From positions 1-39,609 of the forward strand of contig PEFW01000001.1 in assembly GCA_002890675.1 (NCBI GenBank): a stretch of DNA of 39,609 bases. The letters run 5' to 3'. The position numbers were made by a program, and so were the translations under genes. Within the stretch, counting starts at the first letter, position 1; every line of letters begins with the position of its first letter. The stretch is from Candidatus Methylaffinis lahnbergensis. GTDB lineage: Bacteria > Pseudomonadota > Alphaproteobacteria > Rhizobiales > Beijerinckiaceae. Under the pieces are notes generated by a model. It worked only from the letters and a program-made list of their open reading frames with translations, made no database searches and had not been told where the DNA came from. This document shows, in pieces, positions 1 to 7,263 of this stretch.

Positions 1-468
1 AGAATTTCCAATGTCGGATGTGGCAGGAATATAGCTTGAAGCCGTCGCACCAGAGATCGGCGCTCCAGCGCTGGCCCATTGATACACGAAAGCGGTTGGA
101 TTATTGGTCCAGGTTCCGGTTGTCGCCGTCAACGTCTGGCCCACCTGCGCGGTACCGGAGATCGTTGGGACAGTGCTGTTCGCCGGAATGATATTGATGA
201 CGGCGCCGGTCGGCGCGCTCGCCGTTGGCTTGTTGTGGCCTGAAGAGTTAGCGGCGGTGACGTAAACCGCCAGGGCATTTCCAATGTCGGATGTGACAGG
301 AATATAGCTTGAAGCCGCCGCGCCAGAGATCGGCGCTCCAGCGCTGGCCCATTGATACACGTAAACGGTTGGACTGTTTGTCCACGTGCCAGTAGAGGCG
401 GTGAGCGTCTGCCCAACCTGAGCCGTACCTGAGATCGTTGGGATCGTGGTGTTGACGGGAATTGCCAT
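1..468 (-). CDS. Phage tail-fibre-like protein with tandem Ig-like repeats (partial, open at left edge)
   Basis: The reading frame opens at an ATG at 468 and runs leftward off the window without a stop. It translates to MAIPVNTTIPTISGTAQVGQ followed by a Ser/Thr/Gly-rich beta-type sequence. The block containing TISGTAQVGQTLTA, YQWASAGAPISGA and SYIP-TSDIGN occurs twice with a period of 273 bp (91 residues), which shows tandem domains. The pattern resembles bacterial Ig-like repeats found in phage tail fibres and surface adhesins, which would face outward and bind host surfaces. It lies beyond a minus-strand terminator, so it is probably transcribed separately from the tail operon. The ribosome-binding site is weak. 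Ig-like fold and role are inferred from the repeat pattern and context. Confidence 0.75.
   Translation of the reverse strand, partial: MAIPVNTTIPTISGTAQVGQTLTASTGTWTNSPTVYVYQWASAGAPISGAAASSYIPVTSDIGNALAVYVTAANSSGHNKPTASAPTGAVINIIPANSTVPTISGTAQVGQTLTATTGTWTNNPTAFVYQWASAGAPISGATASSYIPATSDIGNS
11..362 (-). repeat. 273-bp tandem repeat coding Ig-like domains
   Basis: The segment at 11-89 recurs at 284-362 with only a few substitutions, an offset of exactly 273 bp. Because the period is a multiple of three, the reading frame is kept and each unit encodes one 91-residue domain. The left copy continues beyond the window. Confidence 0.85.
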
Positions 469-620
469 GAAATTACACTCTTTCGTTTTCTTGATGCGAA
501 GCGCTTGGACCTGTTGACCCTTGCGGGTCGCCGACATGGAAGGTCGCCGCGCTCAAAGTAAGCGGTTGAAGCTCGACAACGGTAGGCAACGTTTGAACTA
601 TTGCCGTGTGGCAACTCCAC

Positions 621-643
621 AAAAAAACCCGCCGACTGGCGGG
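621..643 (-). terminator. Rho-independent terminator of the phage tail operon
   Basis: On the minus strand a CCCGCC stem, AGTC loop and GGCGGG stem (628-643) are followed directly by seven T (621-627). This is a textbook intrinsic terminator. It sits 26 bp past the stop of the last small gene of the tail series and before the Ig-repeat gene, so the two are likely separate transcription units. Confidence 0.85.
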
Positions 644-669
644 GCTAATTGTAAGGATTGGCCGCTATC

Positions 670-990
670 CTATGAAGGCGCGACGCACGGACAATGTGCA
701 TAGAGCGTGAGTGTTTGTGGTACGCTTGTCGTAATCGTAGCCATGACGCGATAGTTTTCGCCCGCAATGCAGGTCCCGATCCGTTGAAGAACGGTTGTCC
801 CGCTAATTTGGAATGATCCGATCAATCTGCTTGATGGGGCCGAATCAATCCCGTTCAGTGCCGCGAGCGACCACGCCACTGTCGCGATTGTTTCCCCTGT
901 CCCGAGGAATGCCGAAAAATCAAAAGTGAAAGTCGATGTTTCAAGTGTCGTTGGATCAAGTGGCGAGAAATCGATAGGTGCGCGCGGCAT
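670..990 (-). CDS. Small phage virion-associated protein, unknown function
   Basis: This encodes a 106-residue protein starting at an ATG preceded by AAAGGA at good distance. The sequence is a short beta-rich, Thr/Ser-rich chain with motifs TFTFDFSAFLGTGETIATVAW and a conserved-looking SSRLIGSFQISGTTV stretch, ending LTLYAHCPC. This style is typical of small structural or tail-completion proteins encoded at the end of siphophage tail modules. No enzymatic motif is visible. It is the last gene before the terminator at 621-643 and follows three other small structural genes on the same strand. Virion location is inferred from position only. Confidence 0.65.
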   Translation of the reverse strand: MPRAPIDFSPLDPTTLETSTFTFDFSAFLGTGETIATVAWSLAALNGIDSAPSSRLIGSFQISGTTVLQRIGTCIAGENYRVMATITTSVPQTLTLYAHCPCVAPS

Positions 991-1046
991 GGCTATCCTT
1001 TAACTGAGCGAATTTCAGGTTGACCAATGAGCTTACGTGCCGCCGC

Positions 1047-1442
1047 CTAGCCCACAATCACGCGGATTCCAGCGCGTCCCTTGATGACGCGGGTTTCAGG
1101 CTTTGCCTGGACGTAATATCTAGGGTCGGCGACGAGCCGCGCTGGAGCAACGGCCCCCAACGCGACCGGATTGGCCAGCACGTCAGGGATGTATTGCCGC
1201 CGCGCGGACGGCTGATCGAGCGGCGCCGGGAAGAAGGGAACCAATGGCGTTTGAAGGCCGATGGTCGCGCTTACAAAGGTGTCGGGGACGTATTGTTTTG
1301 GCTGTCTTTGAGCATCAAAAAAGACAGGGATGAACGGAGCGGCGAGAACCGCCGCCCCCAATATTAGCGTATTGAGCGTGACTTCGGGGACATACTGACG
1401 CGAAGGCCGCCCTGGAGTAATTAATGGAGGACGATCAGTCAC
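1047..1442 (-). CDS. Phage tail-module protein with three RQYVPD-type repeats
   Basis: The GTG start overlaps the upstream stop in a GTGA arrangement, so translation is coupled to the preceding gene. The 131-residue product carries three copies of a short motif, RQYVPEV, KQYVPDT and RQYIPDV, each followed by a hydrophobic Ala/Leu/Val segment, at a spacing of roughly 35 residues. A fourth weaker version is RYYVQA. I do not recognise the family. The regular repeats suggest a small fibrous or scaffold component of the tail. The spacing and coupling support a real gene despite the unusual composition. Confidence 0.6.
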   Translation of the reverse strand: MTDRPPLITPGRPSRQYVPEVTLNTLILGAAVLAAPFIPVFFDAQRQPKQYVPDTFVSATIGLQTPLVPFFPAPLDQPSARRQYIPDVLANPVALGAVAPARLVADPRYYVQAKPETRVIKGRAGIRVIVG

Positions 1443-1894
1443 GGGTCACCCACAACATACAGTTCGCCTTGAACGAACGTTTCTACCACCGCGGCTGACG
1501 TTAGCGAGGCCGCGTTCGGATTCCCAAGGGCGGCTAGAGCGTTTACTGGGTTGCCAATATATCTAGTCCCGGTATAGTCACGAATATTTCCATCTATGCC
1601 TGGCGAGGTCGACGCCGGCATGGTAAATGTATATGATGCCGGCTCTGACGACGACGCGATCCTGAAGAAAATGAATAGGTTATTGAAAAATGAGGAAGAG
1701 TCAGAAACATCCCCCGAGTGGGTAACGGCGTTCCACCCGGACGGCGCGGTTACGGTATTGCCGCCGGATGTTTTTGACTTCGCGGTGACGCAAGCCCACA
1801 TCGAATCGTTGGCCGAGACCCCGGCTGGGACTGTCAGGGCAACGTTGGTCGTGCCGCTATTGTAGCCTCCGTCCGCGACGAATGCGATCGCCAT
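1439..1894 (-). CDS. Phage structural protein, beta-sandwich type, unknown function
   Basis: The product is 151 residues, starting MAIAFVADGGYNSGTTNVAL. It is rich in Ser, Thr and Gly and contains VPAGVSANDSMWACVTAKS and TAPSGWNAV, a pattern common in phage tail and adhesin domains where a jelly-roll packs short repeats. There is no catalytic signature. It lies 14 bp after the preceding gene and shares a GTGA overlap with the next, so it belongs to the same operon. The RBS upstream of the ATG is poor. The structural role is inferred from composition and position. Confidence 0.65.
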   Translation of the reverse strand: MAIAFVADGGYNSGTTNVALTVPAGVSANDSMWACVTAKSKTSGGNTVTAPSGWNAVTHSGDVSDSSSFFNNLFIFFRIASSSEPASYTFTMPASTSPGIDGNIRDYTGTRYIGNPVNALAALGNPNAASLTSAAVVETFVQGELYVVGDP

Positions 1895-1908
1895 GATGTA
1901 CTTGGTCT

Positions 1909-2463
1909 TTACGAGGTTGGCGGGTTGAGCAAAATGTAGTTGAGTTGGATACGGACCGCGCCAGCGGTGAAGTTTGCGCCGACCGCGGTAAGGGTGACAG
2001 TCACGCTCGCAAATTGACTATTCGGCGTCCCCAGCAGTCCTGCATTTGTCGTGTTGAGCGCAATTCCGACATTTCCGAATTCATTCGCCGTGCCCCCCGT
2101 GCGCCCGACATTGAACGAAGTCGCGCCCGTGATCGCCGTTATGACCCGGCACGACACCCCAAGGATCAGGCATGGATTCGGGAAGGTGATCGTCGAGACC
2201 ACGGTCGCACCAGAGAGCCCCGAGATAAGCTGTTCCTGGCACGCAAATTGGATCATGCCGCCGTGCGAGGTGTTGGTCGTTGCGTCTACCGCCGCCGCCG
2301 CTCGCGCGGGCGACGTTCCGTTTGGCGTGAAGCCGCCAATCGTCGCGCCATCCTGGACAAACAAGCCATGTGTGTCCGTGCTAACAAAGACCTCGCCGAG
2401 CGCGCCATGATTGGCGAGGACGTTTGTCAGCGTGTCGCGCCGGAGTTGAACCTGAACCGACAT
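1909..2463 (-). CDS. Phage tail fibre protein with Mtd-N-like leader
   Basis: The 184-residue product starts MSVQVQLRRDTLTNVLANHG and continues GALGEVFVSTDTHGLFVQDG. This matches the short N-terminal repeat seen in phage tropism determinants and tail fibres (Mtd_N type), in which an x-LRRDT motif is followed by a G-E and a D/DG turn. The remainder is a beta-rich domain with TVVSTITFPNPCLILGVS and a C-terminal VRIQLNYIL strand. The ATG is preceded by TGAGGT. It follows the large tail-tip gene by about 100 bp, so it is probably a host-contact appendage. Confidence 0.7.
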   Translation of the reverse strand: MSVQVQLRRDTLTNVLANHGALGEVFVSTDTHGLFVQDGATIGGFTPNGTSPARAAAAVDATTNTSHGGMIQFACQEQLISGLSGATVVSTITFPNPCLILGVSCRVITAITGATSFNVGRTGGTANEFGNVGIALNTTNAGLLGTPNSQFASVTVTLTAVGANFTAGAVRIQLNYILLNPPTS

Positions 2464-2567
2464 TCTTGAACCTCATGGTTAGCTTGGCGCGCCACGCTTT
2501 TGAGGCTCGTGGACGAGCGAGAAGAATTTTTGTGTCTCGTGGAATCAACAATCTTGCGACACAAAGC

Positions 2568-5204
2568 CTACGGAATGCCGGCGCCGAGATCGACCGTCGC
2601 AAGGGTAAACCCATCGGTGACGATCCCCCATTGGTCGGTTTCCGAAACGGCGGCGGACGCAACCCCGAAATCGAGATTTGTTCCGATGAGAAGCGCCTGC
2701 GTCACCGGCCCGACCGGAGATCCGTATCCCGTCGGCGTATAGGTATAGACCGCGCATTCGGACAAATCCTCGACCGATTGGCCGAAGATGTTAAAACTCT
2801 GGAATTTCAAGGAGAGCGGGATACCGATGAAGGCCGCCGGCAATGGATATTGAAAGACCGCGCTGTCGACGCGCGTGAACGGGGCGCCGTTCGAATGTGC
2901 CACCGTCGCGGTTCCATAGAGCCCGCGATAAAGGTAGGTGCGATTGTAGGCATTTGTCCCGGTGAGCGTCGCGGTCGCATAGGCAAGCAGCTCATTGTCC
3001 ACGAGGCAAAGTGTCACGCCGTTTTGCGCATCTGAATCTGTCCCGCTAGCCAGCGCGCCGCCGGACTCGACGAGAGAGACGGAGAGCGTGTCTATTATGT
3101 CCGGGTTTCCGCCAGGCGGCGCGGGCAGCGCGGCCGTGAGTGAGCCCTGGCGCGAGGGCGCCAAGCCCGTTCCGATCTGCCCATAGGTGTTGCCGTCCGT
3201 CGAAATCCAGACGAACGCACCGCCCCAATTCGGATCGCTGAGCCCGGACGCCCCTTCCGGCGTAGAAGTGCCATTCGTCGCAAGCGTCGCCCCGGTTGCC
3301 GACGTGAACGCCTTGAGGAATGCCGGGACTTCCCCGCCGAAGGAAACCTGCCCTCCCCAAATGTAAATGCCGTCTCCGCTTGTACCGGTATAACTTATTG
3401 TCAGATATGGGTTTTCGAGAAGGACATAGAGTCCCGGCGCGGCCGTCGCCGTCATGGCTCCGGCAATCGAACACAAAAACCAGCCGCCGCCGGCCGATGT
3501 AATCGTCGCGGCGGTTATCCCCGCGTCCGGCGCCCCCGCAATACCCGCCGCGAGATTGAAATCGCAGCCGATGTTCGCGGCGCCATTGAAGAAATTGAGG
3601 CGAAGAGCGCTCCGCGTGACCGCCTGCGCATAGACCGAAAAGAGGACAGTCGTTCCCGACGCCTCTACCGGCGCCACGGTCCCCTGCTGGGTGTAATGCT
3701 GCCCGGTCGAGCCGTCCTCGGCGAGCAGGTAGACCGGAGCGATGGCGCCAGATACGGCCGCCATGACCTGCGCCACGCCCTCCGTGAGAGCGGCCGGCGG
3801 CTCAAAGATCAGCGGCGCGTTGACGCGTGACGGCACGACGGCCTGATTCGTCGAGTTCGGGGTATTTGGCTGGGTCGGATATTGGACGGCCGACGCCGTT
3901 CCCCCTGGAAATTCCTCGGCCGTGACGGAAAGAAGCCCGGCATCATCTTCTTCGATCGCCGTGATTCTGATCGCGACATTTGTCAAGCCGAGCGCCGCGT
4001 CCGTGACGGTCACGAGGTCCATAGGCTCGAGCAGGCAATATTCAAACGAAAGCTTGAAATTGTAGGTGTTGCGAATGTAGAGCCCACGCTGGAGGATCAA
4101 TTGGGCGGAGATTTGGCCGACGGTCGGATCGGTTATCTCGCTCGCCGTGATGTCCGAGGCCATGCGCAGGCCGTACAGCTCGATCGCGTTTTGATCCCAC
4201 GCCTCGATTGGCGTCGCGTCATAGTAGTTATAGAAGTCGTTGATTTGGAGCCGCTGCCAATTGTAGGACGCATAGGGATCGGAGCGAACGACTTCCAACG
4301 GGTCTTTCCCGTCTTCGTGAATGAAATCATCATCAGCCAGATTGTAGACGGGGCTCACGTTCGGGTTGAACGTCACGGGCCCAATGCTCGTCGATCCGGT
4401 GACCGTGGTATCCCCATAAGGGATGAATTTCAGTTGCCCCCCGGACCAGACTGCCGCCGTGTTGGTGAGCTGCAGCCAGCGGGCGAGGATGCTGTTCGCC
4501 GCCTCTTGATTTGTCAGGACCGGGCTGAGCGCCAGATACGAGGCCCGGCAGTAGGTCTGGTAGGAGGAGTCCCCGGATGCTCCGAGAAGCGTCGTCGCGT
4601 CGATGCTCGCCGCCGGGAAAAGCACGCCGTACTGAGAATTGGTGAGAAAGTCCTGGATGATCAGGGCCGGGTCGGAATCCAAGCCGTTGACGACGTTGCC
4701 AGCCTTAATGCCGGAAATGCCGTACAGCACAAATGAAAATTGCGGCAGGTTCGGGCTGGGGCCTAGATTGTAATTGAACGCCCCAACATAGGCGACGCCA
4801 TTATAGCCTAGCGCCTGCCCGGGGAAATGCGCCGAGAGATACCCCCAAGGCGCTTGCGGCGTCCATCCGCCCGTCGATACCTCCAATCCAGACCCGCTCA
4901 GGCCAAATAGATATTGCTGATTGAGAAACGTGACCTTGTATCCGCCCATTGGGCCTTCGCAAAGGCCCATCAGAAACGATGTATAATATGTGTAGCCTTG
5001 CACGGGCCCGTTGCCGCCGCCCTTTCCACCTTGCTTGTTATACTGTGGTATCGAATAAAATCCACCTGTCCATATTGCGTTTGGGGCTAGCCTATTTGTG
5101 CCGTAAAGAATCGTTATTGGGACGGTGTTGCTAGACGACTGTATTTGGACGCCATTATATTTATAGACATATGCGGGATTGGAACTTTGTCTTAAGAATC
5201 CCAT
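2568..5204 (-). CDS. Phage tail tip / host-specificity protein with phage-tail_3-like and carbohydrate-binding-like regions
   Basis: I start this 878-residue protein at MGFLRQSSNPAYVYKYNG because AGGAGGA lies just upstream; a longer in-frame start at 5237 has no such site. It overlaps the NlpC/P60 gene by 13 nt. The first 130 residues resemble the N-terminus of GTA and lambda J-type tail tip proteins (PITILYGTNR, YTYYTSFLMGLCEGP). A central region with LLEPMDLVTVTDAALG and ITAIEEDDAGLLSVTAEEF matches the phage-tail_3 type domain. Residues about 500-640 contain a jelly-roll pattern (VLFSVYAQAVTRSALRLNFF, GDGIYIWGGQVSFG) like phage carbohydrate-binding modules. It should form the tail tip and contact the host. 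The TIM-barrel domain that its GTA counterpart carries is absent here. Confidence 0.85.
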   Translation of the reverse strand: MGFLRQSSNPAYVYKYNGVQIQSSSNTVPITILYGTNRLAPNAIWTGGFYSIPQYNKQGGKGGGNGPVQGYTYYTSFLMGLCEGPMGGYKVTFLNQQYLFGLSGSGLEVSTGGWTPQAPWGYLSAHFPGQALGYNGVAYVGAFNYNLGPSPNLPQFSFVLYGISGIKAGNVVNGLDSDPALIIQDFLTNSQYGVLFPAASIDATTLLGASGDSSYQTYCRASYLALSPVLTNQEAANSILARWLQLTNTAAVWSGGQLKFIPYGDTTVTGSTSIGPVTFNPNVSPVYNLADDDFIHEDGKDPLEVVRSDPYASYNWQRLQINDFYNYYDATPIEAWDQNAIELYGLRMASDITASEITDPTVGQISAQLILQRGLYIRNTYNFKLSFEYCLLEPMDLVTVTDAALGLTNVAIRITAIEEDDAGLLSVTAEEFPGGTASAVQYPTQPNTPNSTNQAVVPSRVNAPLIFEPPAALTEGVAQVMAAVSGAIAPVYLLAEDGSTGQHYTQQGTVAPVEASGTTVLFSVYAQAVTRSALRLNFFNGAANIGCDFNLAAGIAGAPDAGITAATITSAGGGWFLCSIAGAMTATAAPGLYVLLENPYLTISYTGTSGDGIYIWGGQVSFGGEVPAFLKAFTSATGATLATNGTSTPEGASGLSDPNWGGAFVWISTDGNTYGQIGTGLAPSRQGSLTAALPAPPGGNPDIIDTLSVSLVESGGALASGTDSDAQNGVTLCLVDNELLAYATATLTGTNAYNRTYLYRGLYGTATVAHSNGAPFTRVDSAVFQYPLPAAFIGIPLSLKFQSFNIFGQSVEDLSECAVYTYTPTGYGSPVGPVTQALLIGTNLDFGVASAAVSETDQWGIVTDGFTLATVDLGAGIP

Positions 5205-5674
5205 GTGGGCTCCTCCTGAGGCCCTCGAAGAGGCCAAAGGCTAAAATATTTCGGGCGCCGGGCGGGCAGGCAAAGGGCTGGGCAGCGCGCCACTTCCTCC
5301 TCGAGAACGACAAGCGCCGGCTGAAACGCATGCACGATGGTCAGCGGGTCAGCTCGCGTCACGATGCCTCCGTGCGAGTAGCAGCGTCCGTAGCGGCAAA
5401 CCATCACGTCGCCGGGCAAAGGCGCGGCCACTTCCTTCGTCCGGTCGAAGATAAAGCCGAGGTAGCGCTCCTCACTCCGGTGCAGATACCAATCATCCGC
5501 GTAAGGTCGCGGATCAAACGGTGGCACGAGCCCGCTATCGACGAAGACACGCACCAAGAGCATCCCGCAATCGACCCCAGCGCCCTTGATGTCCGCCTGC
5601 GCGTGATAGGGCGTGCGCACCCACGAACGCGCCTCGCGTACAATTGCGGCGCGATCGTCAGCCTCAAGGCTCAT
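5192..5674 (-). CDS. Phage-tail NlpC/P60-family peptidoglycan peptidase
   Basis: The ATG at 5674 overlaps the upstream stop as ATGA, which fixes the start; the product is 160 residues. It begins AIVREARSWVRTPYH and has GVDCGMLL with the nucleophile Cys36, then CYSHGGIV with His101, and a further His115 in LTIVHAF, the expected Cys-His-polar arrangement of NlpC/P60 enzymes. In GTA and siphophage tails this enzyme sits between the DUF2163 protein and the tip protein and cuts cell-wall peptide stems during DNA entry. Gene order here is the same, which supports equivalence to RcGTA g14. Confidence 0.9.
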   Translation of the reverse strand: MSLEADDRAAIVREARSWVRTPYHAQADIKGAGVDCGMLLVRVFVDSGLVPPFDPRPYADDWYLHRSEERYLGFIFDRTKEVAAPLPGDVMVCRYGRCYSHGGIVTRADPLTIVHAFQPALVVLEEEVARCPALCLPARRPKYFSLWPLRGPQEEPTWDS

Positions 5675-5856
5675 TTGCGATCTTTCTGCTTCTTCGCGGC
5701 GCACGTCATGTCTCGAAAATCGAAAGGCTCCGCATCGATTCGTCTCTCGATATTAGAATCGGCATGCGCCGCTTGTTCGAGATAATGCGCGAGCATGCCG
5801 TCTTGCATGTCACCCTGCTTCGTGGCATCTGGACGGTTTTGCTTATTTCTGCACAT
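5671..5856 (-). CDS. Small phage tail-operon protein, unknown function
   Basis: This is a 61-residue highly charged protein beginning MCRNKQNRPDATKQGDMQDG. Its stop overlaps the NlpC/P60 start as ATGA, and it begins only 8 bp after the end of the DUF2163 gene, so it fits precisely in the operon. It is rich in Asp, Arg, Lys and Gln and ends in a basic tail KKQKDRK. I do not recognise a family. Coupled translation is the main evidence that it is real. A longer in-frame start exists inside the DUF2163 gene but lacks a reason to be preferred. Confidence 0.55.
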   Translation of the reverse strand: MCRNKQNRPDATKQGDMQDGMLAHYLEQAAHADSNIERRIDAEPFDFRDMTCAAKKQKDRK

Positions 5857-5863
5857 AGGATCG

Positions 5864-6745
5864 TCAATACGAATACGTCGCCGGCGGAACGAAGGGAAAC
5901 CCGCGGAAATTCGCGAGATTGTTAAATTTCGTCGTGCATGTAGATAGCGTGTGGTCGCAGCCGAAATAGACGGTGAATCCGTCCCCTGCACTGGGGGCAT
6001 TTAAAAGGGGGTAGGAGAGACTAAGCGAGACCACGGCGATCGCGCTTTTGACGTTCGTGCTCACCCCCGCGTTGATCCCCGAGGAGAACGTAATTGTCCC
6101 TTGGATAAAGTTCACTGATGCCCCGGACCAGTTGATGATCGAACCAGTCGAACCGGCTCCAACTGTCCCCGCCGTTCCAAATGCACTCTTGATCAGCGTG
6201 CACCCGGAATCGTACAGCACGTGCTGGCAGGCTGGCGAATAGACATTCCGCGGCATTTGAAGATCGAGCAGCACCAAATCCGAATTGACGGTGATCTGCG
6301 CCGAGGTTCGCCCGATGCTATCGACGGTGCCAACCCGGCCTTTGAAGAGGATCACGCTGCCGATCGGGTTCGCGGTGTCCGTGACCGACCAGGAATTGAG
6401 AAATGCCCGCTCGCGCTGAATCTCGCAGCCGTCGAACACGCCGTTTCGCAACGCCTGTAGAAAGGAGACGCCGCCGACCGTATCAGTCGCTCTTGCGGAT
6501 ACGGTGATTTGCTGCTGATCGACTTCGAGGCCGGCGGCGCATTTGAATTTCAGGCCATCCACGAGAATGGAATTGGCCGCATAGACGTAGCCGTTGAGCG
6601 TCACCGGCACGTCGGCGTTGGTGTAGGTCAGGATCAAGCCGGTGAGCAGCGTGAAAGTATAGCAATCGGCCATGATTGCTTGCGCGTCCGGCTCGGCGCG
6701 GAGGACGTTAATGTAGTTTACGAGGGCGCTCGTCGCGGCTCTCAT
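5864..6745 (-). CDS. DUF2163-family phage tail protein (RcGTA g13-like)
   Basis: The product is 293 residues. I chose the ATG at 6745 (MRAATSALVNYINVLRAEPD) because it begins 5 bp after the stop of the DUF2829 gene. The N-terminus FTLLTGLILTYTNADVPVTLNG and the C-terminal Cys-rich part (YSPACQHVLYDSGCTL, VYFGCDHTLSTCTTKFNN, FRGFPFVP) match the DUF2163 family with its phage_BR0599-type C-terminal domain. In RcGTA the homologue is a tail hub/baseplate component that binds an iron-sulfur cluster; the conserved cysteines here (CxH..C and CxxxxxTC) fit that, but cluster binding is inference. Confidence 0.88.
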   Translation of the reverse strand: MRAATSALVNYINVLRAEPDAQAIMADCYTFTLLTGLILTYTNADVPVTLNGYVYAANSILVDGLKFKCAAGLEVDQQQITVSARATDTVGGVSFLQALRNGVFDGCEIQRERAFLNSWSVTDTANPIGSVILFKGRVGTVDSIGRTSAQITVNSDLVLLDLQMPRNVYSPACQHVLYDSGCTLIKSAFGTAGTVGAGSTGSIINWSGASVNFIQGTITFSSGINAGVSTNVKSAIAVVSLSLSYPLLNAPSAGDGFTVYFGCDHTLSTCTTKFNNLANFRGFPFVPPATYSY

Positions 6746-6749
6746 GGCC

Positions 6750-7022
6750 TCAGAATGCCCCAGCGTCGTTCGTATGCGCGGTAGCGAACTCTGGGACGAA
6801 CCAATCCTCGGCCAGCATGTCCGTTTGTGATGCGAACCACGGAACAACGTCGTCGCTCACGGTTGACATAAAAATGTAGGGGAGAGTCATATCCGAGCTT
6901 TCGTCAGGCTTTTGCAGACGCAGCCACATCTTCTCGCCTCCAGAGCCCTTGCCGAAGGACCAGCCCACGCGGGAAACGCGGTCGCCGACTTTCAAGGTTT
7001 CGATTGCTTCACCAAATGTCAT
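6750..7022 (-). CDS. DUF2829-domain small phage protein
   Basis: This 90-residue protein starts MTFGEAIETLKVGDRVSRVGW and contains LPYIFMSTVSDDVVPWFASQ followed by TDMLAEDWFV, the hallmark of DUF2829 proteins, which are short phage- and prophage-encoded proteins of unknown biochemical role. The start overlaps the stop of the gene before it as ATGA. It sits between the DUF2460-type and DUF2163 genes, a place where RcGTA has no gene, so it is an addition to the GTA-like order. Confidence 0.85.
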   Translation of the reverse strand: MTFGEAIETLKVGDRVSRVGWSFGKGSGGEKMWLRLQKPDESSDMTLPYIFMSTVSDDVVPWFASQTDMLAEDWFVPEFATAHTNDAGAF

Positions 7023-7225
7023 ATGATTCTCCGTTGGGTGATTAAGTAAGGTTGTCGCGGCTTTCGTTTATCGCTCGCCAACCTATGAAGTTCCGCACCA
7101 CGGCTCAATCCGACCGATGACCCATGATCTTCGATGTCAATGTCGAAAAAAGAATTGCCCATTGCGCGCGCGGATTTTTTCATAAGTTCCCGGATTATCG
7201 CGAACCTATCCAATCCCTCGGGCAC
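7019..7225 (-). CDS. Small hypothetical protein in phage tail operon
   Basis: This is a 68-residue reading frame starting MPEGLDRFAIIRELMKKSAR, ending with an ATGA overlap into the DUF2829 gene and starting about 40 bp after the DUF2460-type gene. The N-terminal half could form an amphipathic helix; the C-terminus is basic. No family is recognised. Position and coupling favour a real gene, but length and lack of homology leave doubt. Confidence 0.45.
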   Translation of the reverse strand: MPEGLDRFAIIRELMKKSARAMGNSFFDIDIEDHGSSVGLSRGAELHRLASDKRKPRQPYLITQRRII

Positions 7226-7263
7226 GGGGAAAGACTAGGCTGGCGCTTGCGTTATCTCGTATC

